Positions 24,147 to 35,270 of a stretch of 60,000 nucleotides of DNA are shown here, in pieces. The stretch is from Symsagittifera roscoffensis (lineage: Eukaryota > Xenacoelomorpha > Acoela > Convolutidae): assembly GCF_963678635.1 (NCBI RefSeq), contig NC_087064.1, forward strand, positions 2,977,926 to 3,037,925. Reading direction: 5' to 3'. The first letter of the stretch is position 1. Every line of letters begins with the position of its first letter. The notes below the pieces were generated by a model, which saw only the letters and a list, made by a program, of their open reading frames with translations, ran no database searches and was not told the DNA's origin. The position numbers and the translations under genes are program-made.

Positions 24147-24346
24147 NNNNNNNNNNNNNNNNNNNNNNNNNNNNNNNNNNNNNNNNNNNNNNNNNNNNNN
24201 NNNNNNNNNNNNNNNNNNNNNNNNNNNNNNNNNNNNNNNNNNNNNNNNNNNNNNNNNNNNNNNNNNNNNNNNNNNNNNNNNNNNNNNNNNNNNNNNNNNN
24301 NNNNNNNNNNNNNNNNNNNNNNNNNNNNNNNNNNNNNNNNNNNNNN
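24147..24346. other. Assembly gap, 200 N
   Basis: Two hundred ambiguous bases. The round length suggests a placeholder, so true size and content are unknown. It lies just before the first visible host exon. Confidence 0.99.
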
Positions 24347-24369
24347 GAGCTGACTCTCAAGCATATCAG

Positions 24370-24461
24370 ACCCCCTCGAAAGCAAGCAAGTGCTGCATGT
24401 TGCCCTGCCCAACCCAGATGAGTTGGACGAGAGGGGGGCCACGCCACACTTCAACTACAAG
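24370..24461 (+). CDS. Host gene, first visible exon (5' edge uncertain)
   Basis: GC-rich segment ending at donor AAG|GTCAGT (24462). Read back from the donor in phase 0, the frame gives ...PLESKQVLHVALPNPDEL and then ends ATPHFNYK. A TGA in this frame at 24351 means the exon must begin after that, and the best acceptor is the AG at 24368-24369. The next exon (26130) continues in phase 0. I do not recognise the protein; the 200-N gap hides what comes before. Confidence 0.65.
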
Positions 24462-26129
24462 GTCAGTCCTTCTGACGATGAAATTCAAACAAAGTGTAAG
24501 CAAGGGGACATTTATAAGGAATGAAAACTGTTTTCAATTATTCAGATAACCTGCTAAAATTTTTGGATATATGAAAAAAAAGTTTGTTTTAAATTGATTT
24601 CTTGATTAGGCTAAGAAAAGGTTTTTAGAAAGTTAAATTCTCATTGCTAGCTAAAAAAAAAGATAAAACAAGGACAGCCGATTGATGTGCGAGTATCACA
24701 GAATGTTCCGACCATATTCCGTCTTATAAAAATACATTAAACAATTTTCATGTTTTTTTGTTCCGACCATTTGAAAAGCTAAAGCCCATACAACTGTAAT
24801 TCGAACGACGTTAAGAAAATTCAAAAAAATATATTTTCTAGTGTCGGGAAAAATTGGTTGAAAATTTTGGTTTTTTGTTTTAATTCGAGTAAATAAAGCT
24901 TGCGAGCAGGCTTACAATAGCTTATTTTAATGGCTTAGAAGCCGACAAAGGTTTTGTCAAGAAATGACATGAAAAAAAAACTTTTAAAAAAATTACATTT
25001 TTGAAAAAAAAAATTTGTCAGAAATTGTTTTGAATTTTTATTTTTTTCTTTCAAAATGTGGCGCTTGAAAAATGTCAAACAAAAACTGTACTGGAGTAAA
25101 ACTAAACTTTGATAGCTCATGCTTCTACAATAAGCCTGGTCACTGGCTTTACTTGCTCGGGATTAGACTGAAACTCAAAATTTTTAAACCAGTTTTTCTC
25201 AACACTGGTAGTGATTCTTGAAATTTTTCTAATATCGTTCAAATCTCGACTGAAACCTCCTCATTTAAAGTTTTAACATCACTCGACTCATTCGGATGAT
25301 TATTTGTCGTAAATACTTTGGTTGCAAATCAAAATACACTTGCTCGCTTATTTTATTCACTCGAAAACAAACCAAAAACCAAGAATCAATTTTCACCATT
25401 TAGCTTTATAATTTCCCAGTTATCTGAGACAAACATAGGTTAAGCAGACTTTTTATCTAGACTTCCTTCGGGCAAAGTTTTATCCCCTCTAATTACGACG
25501 AACATTTGTAGGAGCTTCAATCGACAAATTTTGGAAGATTTCTGCAAATAGTAATTACAACAAGGATAGCCGGTTATGTGCAAGCAGCACAGAATGTTCC
25601 GACCATTCTCTTAAAAAATACAAAGATTTTTTTTCATGTTTCTGCATGGTGTGATAAAAAGATCTGAACGAACAAACAAAACCTAGGCATATTCGACAAC
25701 CATAGTAATGTAAAATCGAAAACAATTGAAAAATGTCTAGAAAAAGGAAAAAAAAATCGTTAAAAAATTCCATACCCATAATCAATTTGTACGGGGGATA
25801 TTTGTACGGTTGATTCTCCCATTCTCAAATTCCGACCCTCTCTGTTACATGAATCCAATTACATAATAAATTTTTTCGTTATTCTTTCATTTATCATAAT
25901 TTAGGGGGCATCTGAAAAGACCCTCAGACACATCTCCGACTAGTAATGGCTTTAACCGAACTTAACTGATAACCGCCCAAAACAACAAAGACTTCAAAAT
26001 TTATGCATTATGAGAACTGAGAATTATACATAATGTGAAACCGTCACCGTTCTGAATATTCTGAATATTCTCAACTTTTTCGCTCTAAATTTGAAAATTT
26101 GTTTTGTAATTGTCCATTGTATCGTTTAG
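24462..26129. other. Host intron with dispersed repeats
   Basis: Contains two copies of a dispersed repeat recognisable by 'aacaaggatagccggtt.tgtgcaag.agcacagaatgttccgacca' (24667 and 25558), found again at 58251 and 59688. No exon seen. Confidence 0.55.
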
Positions 26130-26207
26130 GAAGAAGAAGTCCCCCCTGAGGACGACGGAGGTCTGTTCAGACCAACTGTGAACGCAGGCATGCCGCCACA
26201 TCGCAAG
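26130..26207 (+). CDS. Host gene exon 2 (78 bp)
   Basis: Acceptor 'tatcgtttag' and donor AAG|GTAAAC. Twenty-six codons, phase 0 at both ends: an acidic stretch (EEEVPPEDDGG) then LFRPTVNAGMPPHRK. GC-rich between AT-rich introns. The intron begins with a poly-G run at 26219. Confidence 0.75.
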
Positions 26208-26649
26208 GTAAACGGAGGGTGGGGGGGGGGGGGTTGTCGAGTACGCTTTTATAAAAAGGGCAAATAGGAGTAATATTTAATCCAATAAAAGCCTCAAAGC
26301 TAGTTTTTTTGGGAAAATTTGATCTTAAAACGGGAAAATAAAGGAAATCGCGAATTTTCATTACAATAAATCAACAAGGTTAACAAATTTCGGGGCTTTT
26401 ATAGCAGAGGAGCTAAACTTTATCCAATACAAGCTTAAAGCTTCAGGCAAAAAATCTTCACTTTATTTCGGAATTATACCCAAAATCGGTATTATGGGAG
26501 ACATTTGCTATAGCTCTTTTTTTTGAAACAGCTCTTTTAGATCGAGTCAGTCAAAACTTAATTCAAACACCTCAACCCGGGCAACGGGCAAGCGTTCGAA
26601 AAGTACTATAGGTGATCTTCCTTGAAGCATGTGTGTTTTTGATCTCTAG

Positions 26650-26760
26650 GAGCCCCTGGTGCAGCCCTACGAGATCAGTCCATTTGCGATGAGGAGATAC
26701 AAAGTGTATCTGAGTCTGCGGAAGATTGCCAAGACATACGAACAGCTCCTCAATGAAGAG
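26650..26760 (+). CDS. Host gene exon 3 (111 bp)
   Basis: Acceptor 'gatctctag' and donor GAG|GTCAGC. Thirty-seven codons, phase 0 at both ends, encoding a likely helical segment beginning EPLVQPYEISPFAMRRYKVY, with basic and Leu residues, and ending LLNEE. The donor is followed by another G-rich run. Confidence 0.75.
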
Positions 26761-26817
26761 GTCAGCAGAGAGGGGGGTGAAAGTTGGGGGTCTGGGGGCG
26801 GTGTTTAATGTTATCTT

Positions 26818-27300
26818 GGATCAACTTAGCGAACTCCCCCCTATGGTAAAAACCTTATGGTATCTAGTAAAGAATCTCCATCCCTATATTAATAAATACA
26901 GTAAATTAGCACTATAACTTTTTACTGAAAATTCGAATTTTGCTGCTTTCTGATTGATCAAAAATTCTACCAACTTAATCTACTTAACAATTGTCCCCCC
27001 TTTCTTGAAAAGAGGAGATTTTTAGGTAGATCCGTTATCTTTGTTCTTTTATGTTTAAATAACCGTATAACAGAAAACGGATCTACTTAACAATTCCCCC
27101 CACCTCCCCCTTTAAGAAAGGGGGGGGGGGGGCAATTGTTAAGTAGATTAAAATAACGCATTTTCGACCAATCAGAATGCAGCAAAATTCTAATTCTCAA
27201 TAGAAAGCTCAGTGCTAATTTACTGCTTTTATTAATGGGGGTGACAATTCTTAAGTAGATACCAAAGGGGGGGGGGGGGGGGGAATTGTTAAGTAGATCC
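26818..27300. mobile_element. Foldback (long imperfect palindrome) element
   Basis: The left arm from ggatcaactt (26818) pairs with the right arm ending aagtagatcc (27300). Inner parts pair too: 'acagtaaattagcact' with 'agtgctaatttactgc', and 'gaattttgctgctttctgattg' with 'caatcagaatgcagcaaaattc'. The centre (27079-27151) is a second hairpin, 'ggatctacttaacaattcccccc' against 'ggggggcaattgttaagtagat'. C and G runs sit at matching places in both arms. No ORF. It lies in the host intron, 57 bp after a donor. Confidence 0.8.
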
Positions 27301-28338
27301 CAGAAAACACCAATTATCCCGCCAAACTATGTTTGAACACGCTGTCTGAACTTCTACCCTCTGATTGCTTTTCGCTCTGAGAATAGAGCGTTTCAAAGAA
27401 GTTCTTTTCAAATCGAGCCTTTGGTACAAGTCTGATAAAGGGTTCCAAGAAACAAACGGGTATCTAATGTATATAGAGTGCCTCAAACTTGATCAATTTA
27501 TTACTTCGGTGATGTCACTTAAAGTATATTCAATGGATAGCGCATATGAGGCAGATTAGTTACTTTTGAGAAAATGTTTTTTTTTGGTTTTTACCTGGAC
27601 CCCTCTATCCCACTTGTAACGTGCCTTCATACAAATGAGTGTTTCTAAATTTGGCTCTTTTCCACTCTAATTTTCTGTTTTTTTTTGTTGTTTTATGTGT
27701 AATTATGGCCAAACACGTTAAGTTACGACGTGAGCTATGAAGAATCTAATCTGTTCACAATTGTTGGTTTGTTCGCCATGCCAAGTTTCATTGCATTTAC
27801 GACAACTTTAAAGTAGTCTTCCAAAATTGAAATTCAAAGGTGGAGGGAAAGTGGAAAAGAGCCCTAATTTGGGTCTTTTCGCTTATACCCCCTAAATGAT
27901 AAAAAATAAAAGTTAAAGTTTTTCCTACAAAGTTTGTCTGATTTTCTTTGAAATAACAGGGCTGATATCCCGAGCGTTAAATCAAGATAGAAATAGTCAA
28001 ATAATGCGAACTTAACGACAATTTAAAATGCATTATTAAGCATCCTTTTAATGAAATTTATGCTCAGAAAATTGGCGAAAATTGGAGAAACAAGTCAGTT
28101 TGAGACTAAATTAAGTGAAAATGGTTCGTTTTTACCAGTGCCATACTAATATTGTGCATTTCCTAGTCACATTGTCCCAATTATATAATAAAAATTTTCG
28201 GATCAAGTTAACATCCTCCCCCCTAAACGTCCAAATTTTCATTTCATTTTTTCATAATTTAGGGGGTGTAACCGAAAAGACCCCTAATTTTAAACAGAAT
28301 ACATTCTGAAATATGGCAAAACAGCACATTGATTTTAG

Positions 28339-28560
28339 GCCAAAAGAGCTTCGGCTAAAGCACACGCACGGGTGGCCTCAAGAGCCGAAGGCAAATCACC
28401 CGCGGCTGCATCTCCGTCGGGTGAGGAGTCAGACGATCCGGCAGCGGATAACTCGGCACACTCAGAGGCGGATCGCAGGACAATGACCTCTATTGCGGAG
28501 GCCGAGCTCAAAGGTCAACAGAGTCTAAATGACGTCACAACATTGAGAGAATCGCATATG
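28339..28560 (+). CDS. Host gene exon 4 (222 bp), low-complexity linker
   Basis: Acceptor 'gattttag' and donor ATG|GTTAGC. Seventy-four codons, phase 0 at both ends: starts AKRASAKAHARV, then an Ala/Ser/Glu/Asp-rich part, ending LRESHM. Probably a disordered linker between folded parts. Composition (GC, CpG) sharply differs from the introns. Confidence 0.72.
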
Positions 28561-28657
28561 GTTAGCGTTGATTAGATATTTTGCGACACAGACAAGTTTG
28601 ATATTTGGGTCAGTAAAAGGTGATCAACTTAACCATCGCCACCCCTATGGTTTCTAC

Positions 28658-29087
28658 CAGGGGCGGATTTAGGGGGGGGGCGGAAGGCGGACGCCCCCTT
28701 CCCCCACCCCCCTCAGGGATTCGACCTCCTGCCGACACAAAGGGTCCCTCCCCCCTTTGGTACTTTTTAAAAAATCCATTTTTGGCCGATCGATCCTAAA
28801 ATTTTTCTAAACGCGCCTTGGGCGCCAAAATATACTAACTCTCAGGGGGAGCGCGCGCCAAAAAAACACGATTTTTTTTGTTAAAATTTTCCAAAAAGTG
28901 CTCAAAAACGGCTTTTTTGGCCTGTTTTTTCAAAAAAAAATTGCCTGCGGCGCTGAAAATTTGGCCAAAACGGCTTTTTTTAAGTGCTTTAGGAGAGCTC
29001 AGAAAAACAATGATCGACATTAAAAAAATTTGAAAATCCAACCCCCCCCCCCCCCCCCTCCTCGAGAAAATCCTACATCCGCCCCTG
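28658..29087. mobile_element. hAT-type MITE, copy b
   Basis: Ends CAGGGGCGGATTTAGG and ATCCGCCCCTG with a perfect 8-bp target duplication gtttctac (28650-28657 and 29088-29095). Interior in inverse orientation to copy a in part, with poly-G and poly-C runs next to the TIRs. No transposase; 430 bp. Confidence 0.93.
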
Positions 29088-29249
29088 GTTTCTACTACTG
29101 ATCATTTTTCGTAATATGAGGATTTAAAAATTCCTGATTTGGCCAATTTGGGATAATTAAAGTGCAATATATTGCACAAGGTATTCGTTACAAGGTACCA
29201 TATGGGAGGAAATAGTTAACAAGATCCAAAATTTTTGTTGAAAACTATT

Positions 29250-29420
29250 ATTTCGATCGGCGAAAATTGACTGAATAAAAAAATACACCACAGCATAAAT
29301 ATTCCGTTTTCTTCGAAAGTCGGAACAGTTAATGAGTTCCAAACTGAATTGAGGTCAGTAATTTAATCCCATTATCACGATACGAGACGCTAAACACACC
29401 CTTAGTATTTAACGTAGCGT
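29250..29420. repeat. Partial copy of the 11.7/34.2-kb dispersed repeat
   Basis: 'acagcataaatattccgttttcttcgaaagtcggaac' and nearby bases match 12125-12165 and 34680-34720. Confidence 0.55.
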
Positions 29421-29499
29421 GTGGGGGTATAAATTGATGAAAAAAAATCGTCTTTATTTTCAATTATTTTTCAAAAAACTTTTCAATTGGCAGTCGGAA

Positions 29500-30560
29500 C
29501 ATTCAGGACTTTGCCCTGATATACGAGCAAGTCTTGTTTCTAATTTTATATCCGAACCTTTTTTACGATTAGTAATTTCTGCCATATCAAACAAAGCCTT
29601 GATTCACTTTAATTTTTACGTCTTCTATCTTATCGGCGGTGTAGTTTGTCTGCTTACTGAGAACAGCGACCAAAGCATGCGACCAATTTATCATGGCAAC
29701 GTATAATTCCCAGCACTCGGCTATTTATAATGCAGTCAGTTCAAATGCAAAGGTAGAGGAAATAGTTTGAACTAACAGAATTATTGGAAGCATGATCAAA
29801 TGCTTTTCAACGATTCGAAATTTTGTTCAATTTTAATTTTTTTTTGTTGTGCGCATAGATTAGTTGTTTGCAATTTTGAGTAGAATGTTATAATTGACGA
29901 GAAAGAATCAAACAGCCGGTTATTGCATTGTCTATGTTCCGATTGTAACACTTGCTTACAAACATAAACTTTTGGGCCGCAGATAAGAGTTATCAAGCGG
30001 TTAAAATAACGATAAATAGTGAATTAGGAATTTAACTATTAACGCTTGTTTCACCTCAACCTCTTCATTTGCTAAAAGGAGGAGATAATTAAATAGATAA
30101 ACACTAAAGGCTTTAAAACAAACAGAAAATCTTCTAACGCATTGAATTTATTATTATTTTTGGCTAATTTAACCATCGACCAACGGTCCTCTGTCATGCG
30201 CGATTACTCCTGAGCGAGGATATATACTATTTATAGCAATTTATACGCATTGCTAGTTATAATGTAGTCATTTCAAATGCAAGCGAGGGGAATTTGTTTG
30301 GACTGCTATTATTAAATAAGCTTCAAAAATAAGCCCGTTTGAAGTTGAAGTTGAGCTACAATTATTAAATATTTTTTATGCATACGTCAATTTGCAGAAG
30401 AAAACTTGCTCGGAAATGCTTTAAAAATATTTTATATTCTGATCGAGCAACTAGAAACTGTCTAGTACCTGATTGTAATACTCTTGTTTTACAATAAACT
30501 TTTGATCCGCTGATAAGAGTTATCAACGCGGTACAAATTGAATCGAACAGCAGAATAGGA
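29500..30560. repeat. ~527-bp tandem duplication, diverged
   Basis: 'ataatg.agtca.ttcaaatgcaa' occurs at 29728 and 30256; 'gataagagttatcaa.cgg' at 29981 and 30520. The offset of 527-528 bp is constant. No gene. Confidence 0.65.
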
Positions 30561-30860
30561 AAGGGACAGATTAACGTCGTAAACACTGATTGATACAACG
30601 CTCCCTCACCCCGAATGTCACCGTAGCCAACACTCCGGGTCATGCAATTTTAAGTTTAAAAATCTGAAAGCAATTAACTGGAAAGATCAGTCATCTTTGG
30701 ACGTTGATTGGTTGAAAATCGCAAAAGGGTGAAAAGTTAAAGATCCGATCGATTGTTTTAAACTAGCGGGAAGGGGGAACTAAAGACATCCCCTTTAATT
30801 GCAATAATTCTAAAATACTCGTTGATATAATTGACGTGGCTCTGCTGTTGTGTGGTTTAG

Positions 30861-30999
30861 TTGAAGTTGATTGACAACTTCATGCCCCACAATGTGCAGC
30901 TCATCACCACTGTGTTCTACGGGGGGAGCAAGGTGAGATCCATCGCATTCACAGGCAGCAACAAAATTGTCACCGGCACCATCAACCATGAGAAACAAG
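30861..30999 (+). CDS. Host gene exon 5 (139 bp)
   Basis: Acceptor 'tgtggtttag' and donor CAAG|GTACTT. Phase 0 in, phase 1 out. Encodes LKLIDNFMPHNVQLITTVFY, then a beta-strand-like series with GGSKVRSIAF and IVTGTINHEKQ. The alternating hydrophobic pattern suggests a beta-sandwich, C2-like or Ig-like, but I recognise no specific family. Confidence 0.75.
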
Positions 31000-31188
31000 G
31001 TACTTTCAACCACATAATGCCATTCAGCCAACACTCTTTGTTTGCAGGGTTGGGAAATCTTATATTATTTTCGAAAATAACGAACTAAGACTTAATTATC
31101 GAAAAAAAGACGTCATTTATGTCAAATTCTTAAATAATTTAAAATATCAAGACTTATTAAGTTTCTAAGTCTAAGTAAGTCCAAACAC

Positions 31189-32420
31189 CCCGGGTTGACC
31201 TCCATAAACCGAAAATCTTACATTTCTCCACACCGAAAATGCTTATCATACAATTGCCTATATCAAATGTATGGAAAAATGCTAATCATACAATTTTCAT
31301 ACAATAAGCATTTTTTCCATATATGAAATTGTATGATAAGCATTTTTTCCATATATGAAATTGTATGATAAGTATTTTTTCCATTTATGAAATTGTATGA
31401 TAAGCATTTTTTCCATATATGAAATTGTATGACAAGTATTTTTTCCATTTATGAAATTGTATGACAAGCATTTTTTCCATAAATGAAAATACAAAAAAAA
31501 TTTTGGTTCCAAATTTCGTGTTTCAACCGAAACACTAACCAAGGGTTTTTTGTCATAAAAAACCCAGAGTGTAACTGGCAGTTATCACGCAGAATAACTG
31601 CATTTGTTGATTTTAGCCATAATAGTTAATGTAAACATTTTCACATGGAAATATTTACCAAAAAAGTAACTTTTTGATTATGGCTAGATAACTTTTAGTT
31701 TGAAAATTTTGATGGTTGAGAAAAAAAGGCCTGTTTTTTCAAAAATTTATTTTTATTTTAGCAAATGAAACAAAAGATAATAATCGTGTTTACAAAAAAA
31801 AACACTTTCTTGTGATTTTTGAATTTTTTGGGTGAAAAAGCTCATCATGGACTACGTTAAAAACACAAAAATGTCAAATTTTGCATGTAATTTTTTTTTT
31901 GTAAAATTTATATTTTAGCACAAAAGCAAGTTTGCAGCCAAAGGGATTAAAAAATTTTTTACCTCAATTTTTTTTTTGTTTATGAGAAAATGCATATCGT
32001 ACAATTTTCATATATGAAAACTTTATGATTAGCATTTTTCTGACAGAAATTAAAATTATGTTTTTGATTGTCAAAACGCTCTCTATCATAGATATGTTTA
32101 TTTAAATCTATTTAAAATTACCCAGACACGTTTTTTTGGTTATTTTTGAAAATTTTATTTTTTCTGTGACAAAATGATTAATTTATAATTTTCATACATG
32201 AAAATTGTATGATGAACATTTTTTATAAAAAATTTTCAATCATTTTTTTAATGACCAGAAAGCTTCAAAAGAGGCAATTAAATGTTCATTAAAAACTTTT
32301 AAAACACTTTTTAAGTTTTGTATGAATTTTCTGTGAGAAGCATTTTTTCCATAGACTTCATATATGAAACTATGATAAGAATTTTTGACAAAATGAGCAA
32401 AGGACAATTCTCGGCCTGCC
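31189..32420. mobile_element. Remnant of the CCCGGGTTGACC element with palindromic blocks
   Basis: Starts with cccgggttgacctccataaaccg at 31189, the same TIR as 18400, followed by 'aatgcttatcatacaatt'. Related 'catacaattttcatatatgaaaa' blocks recur to about 32390. No matching right TIR found, so the right border is a guess. Confidence 0.5.
31306..31490. repeat. 32-bp palindrome-bearing minisatellite, ~5.8 units
   Basis: Unit 'aagcattttttccatatatgaaattgtatgat' begins at 31306, 31338, 31370, 31402, 31434 and 31466, with small variants (catttatg for catatatg). Each unit includes the self-complementary catatatg. Minus-strand ORFs here are translations of the repeat, not genes. Confidence 0.95.
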
Positions 32421-33599
32421 GGGCTTGTTAAAACAATCATTACTTGCGACTGTTTTTCGGACTGCTCTGTTTCGGGTGTTTTTTTTGTATTTTTCCGGAC
32501 TGTTTTTTATTGGACTGTTTTGTATGGGACTGTTTTATACAGACACGGAGTCGAACACAGTCGAATTTTATAACTTCAAATTAGGCATTATATTTCCTCA
32601 TTCTGAAAAATATAGTTTTTTTTCTGAAAAATTGTGAAAGAGAAATTAGAAGCTTGAAGTGATTAAATATGTCATGCTTTTTATATCTGTTTCAAAGTTT
32701 TTCAAAGAATCTTTAGAATGTTCAAACATAAATTATTGTGTATAGCATTTTTCAGTTTATAATTAGGCATATCTAAAACCGCCTCATTTAACGATCCTCA
32801 GATATAAAACTAAACTACTAGTTTACAAACTTAATTTTGTAATCACCTCAAATGATTTTTTAAAAATTAGTCACATTTTCATGCAATTTCAAACCTTCAA
32901 AATGGGCTCAAAGTATTTTCGGCTGAAGGTCTTAGTGCCTGTTGTCCTACGCCCGGCGAAAAAAAAATATGATCAATTAATTCGATATTTATAGATGTTA
33001 TACAACACTATAAAATTGGTTTCATAAAGTCTATTTGATCAAGTAACTCGTTTTACGATGAATTTCAAACTTAAATGGTCGTAAAAAAATTGATATATGC
33101 CCTAAAAATCAAATAAAGTTGATTCAAATGGAGTTTCGAAGGACACCAGAACTAATCAAATTCTCAGCGAAACATAAGTTATTTTAGTTTATCCTACTGT
33201 TTGAATGTTTGAGCGAAAGTATTTGTAATAAGAAAAAACCTGTGCCAGTCTTACAGTGAGCTGCAGCCCTTTGAGGATAGTTCCTCTTCGCAATCCGTAA
33301 GTTTCAAGGTTTCACTTAAACCTTTTGCAATCAAAGGGTTGCAATCAAAGCGGTAATAAAAAAGTAAAAATCAGCACAACTCTTCAAATGTATTTCAAGT
33401 TTATAATCAAAAGTTTTATCGCAGTTTTATAAAGTCAGTGAATAAAGAAATTAAAAAACTTAGTGTATGAGTTAATTTTTGCTGCAAAAGTTTCGCATAT
33501 AAGTTAAACTCATGGTTTTTGTAGGCTGATATATCAGCACTGAAAAACAGACATAAAAAATCAACTGAAAAGCCTACATGGAACTTTTATTTCCAATTT
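32421..33599. other. Host intron, nothing recognised
   Basis: AT-rich intron DNA between exons 5 and 6. No exon, TIR or RNA gene seen. Confidence 0.4.
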
Positions 33600-33873
33600 G
33601 TGCATAATAGTTGGTAGTCGAACGACTCTAGAAGATCTGCATATAGGACCATTTATCCACGGTGGAAAGGACCAGCACAACAGCTGCATAGCTTATCACG
33701 GCGAACCGCTGTTGTGCCCCTGTTTAAGAACTACATGCAATTTTTTTGGTTATTTTTCTGGGCTGGGTAATGTTGCTTCACCCTCAAGCAACGAGCACGG
33801 ATCATGGTGGGCCTCGAACATCCGACCTTTCGACTGAGAGGCGGAGACGTAACCACTTCACCACCGCTCCCCT
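33600..33873 (-). mobile_element. tRNA-derived SINE
   Basis: On the minus strand, the head from about 33873 has a perfect A box TGGTGAAGTGG (33853-33863) and a near-consensus B box TGTTCGAGGCC about 40 bp on (near 33811), the layout of a Pol III tRNA-type promoter. Downstream is a body of more than 150 bp with a 10-bp inverted repeat, gcacaacagc/gctgttgtgc (33674 and 33709), ending in AT-rich DNA. The body start is conserved-looking but I cannot assign it to a named SINE domain. A second partial head, 'cttcaccaccgctcgcc', sits just beside it (33875). Confidence 0.7.
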
Positions 33874-34204
33874 ACTTCACCACCGCTCGCCTTAGCTCCA
33901 CATATAGCCTGAATACAACTTCTAATAATTTTATTCAATTTTTTTACAAACAAAATTGGTCTTAACAATCAGCGGTAAAAAATCTAATTCAATTTGATTT
34001 AGACTACATAAAAAATATGGTTATTTGGATAGATTTTTTCGATTTTTGTACAAATTTCAACTGGCTTAAACCGATTTAAATCAATTTTTAAAAGAGATCG
34101 TTAATTTATCTGTATAAAATTGACTGCAATCCATTTGTCCCTGAAAGTAGTCGCGTGTCTACTATCAAACCGAAAAAAAAAATTTCCAACATTCTCAAAT
34201 TTAA

Positions 34205-34725
34205 ACAACACTACTCGTATCAGGGCGAAGCCCTGAATGTTCCGACTGCCTTTTCAGGTTTATTGAGCAGCAGCAATAACATTAAAAAAAATAAAATGAA
34301 ATTTTTTTTTTAAAATTTGAAATTTTCTATGAAAATCATCCCCCCACACGCCATATAAAGTATAAAAAGATAGATTTTGTTCCTTGTAACAAATCAATTA
34401 TGGCAAATAAGCTTCGTTCAGCCAATTTGGAACGATTTATATGACGGATTAAATCTCCGCTTACGCGTTAATAGCGCGAATTATATCGCGCGTTAATTGT
34501 CCCAAATTGGTCAAAATGGCAATGTTTAAACCCTCATAACTTTACGAAAAATCATCGCAGGTGAAATATCTTTTCAAATTTAAGCTGAGGACAACAAAAC
34601 CTTTTGAATGATATAAAAAATTCCGTCGAAAATGTCTAGTTAAAAAGTCGAAACTTGTCTGAAAAAAAAAAAACCCACCCCGAGCACAAATATTCCGTTA
34701 CTTTCGTATCGAAAGTTGGAACAAT
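34205..34725. repeat. Dispersed repeat, second copy
   Basis: Matches 11703-12165. Begins with 'cgtatcagggcgaagccctgaatgttccgactgcc', whose cagggcgaagccctg is a perfect hairpin with a 3-base loop; further landmarks are 'cgcttacgcgttaatagcgcga' and 'aatattccgttactttcg'. Confidence 0.8.
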
Positions 34726-35190
34726 AAAAACTCAAATCGAAATGTTTTTAAAACAAAAACTCAAATTCAGAAATACAACCAACAGAAAAGAGGAAACGAT
34801 GTTAAACTGTATTAAAATGAGTCTACATGTTGAAGCGGCAAAAATCATGAAAGCAATACTAAAAAATGTTTCAATAGGTTTGAATCATTTTTAGCCTATG
34901 AAAATTGAATCCACTATATTTAAAATAAATTAAAACTATTAGATATAGTTCAAATTTTAATCATTTTATTTGGTCTAGTTTCTATTTTCCATAATATTTT
35001 TTTAAAATTAGGAGTCGTGTGTGGAATTAATAAGACGAATTAGACTGCCTCAATTGAATTTGAAACGATGTTTCAGTGTGGCATAATTCGTCACGCGTAA
35101 ATAGTGCGCGTTAAATTTTCGCCATCAAAGTATCACAGCGCTCTTATAGTCGCGTTAGTTCATTAAGGAGCGTTTCGCTGCACTCTTTAC
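34726..35190. other. Host intron, nothing recognised
   Basis: AT-rich intron DNA; includes 'cacgcgtaaatagtgcgcgttaaatttt', related to the dispersed repeat's cgcgttaatagcgcg block. Confidence 0.4.
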
Positions 35191-35270
35191 ATCAGTATAG
35201 TGTAGCGGTGAGTGCTCCCTTTCTGAGAACACGAATCTCCATGGATCGATCACCCGGGAGCAATTTTTTT
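35191..35270 (+). mobile_element. tRNA-like Pol III unit (SINE head or tRNA pseudogene)
   Basis: A box TAGTGTAGCGG at 35198-35208 and near-consensus B box GGATCGATCAC at 35243-35253, 45 bp start to start as in tRNA genes, then cccgggagc and a T7 run (35264) that would terminate Pol III. The arms do not fold into a clean cloverleaf by eye and no anticodon can be assigned, so a decayed tRNA or SINE head is likelier than a functional tRNA. Confidence 0.5.

Noticed and set aside
24037-24454. ORFs crossing the N run on both strands
   Set aside because: They exist only because ambiguous bases contain no stops.
31263-31542. Minus-strand ORFs with repeated SYNF/HTISYMEK peptides
   Set aside because: Translation of the 32-bp minisatellite, whose repeated unit happens to lack stops.
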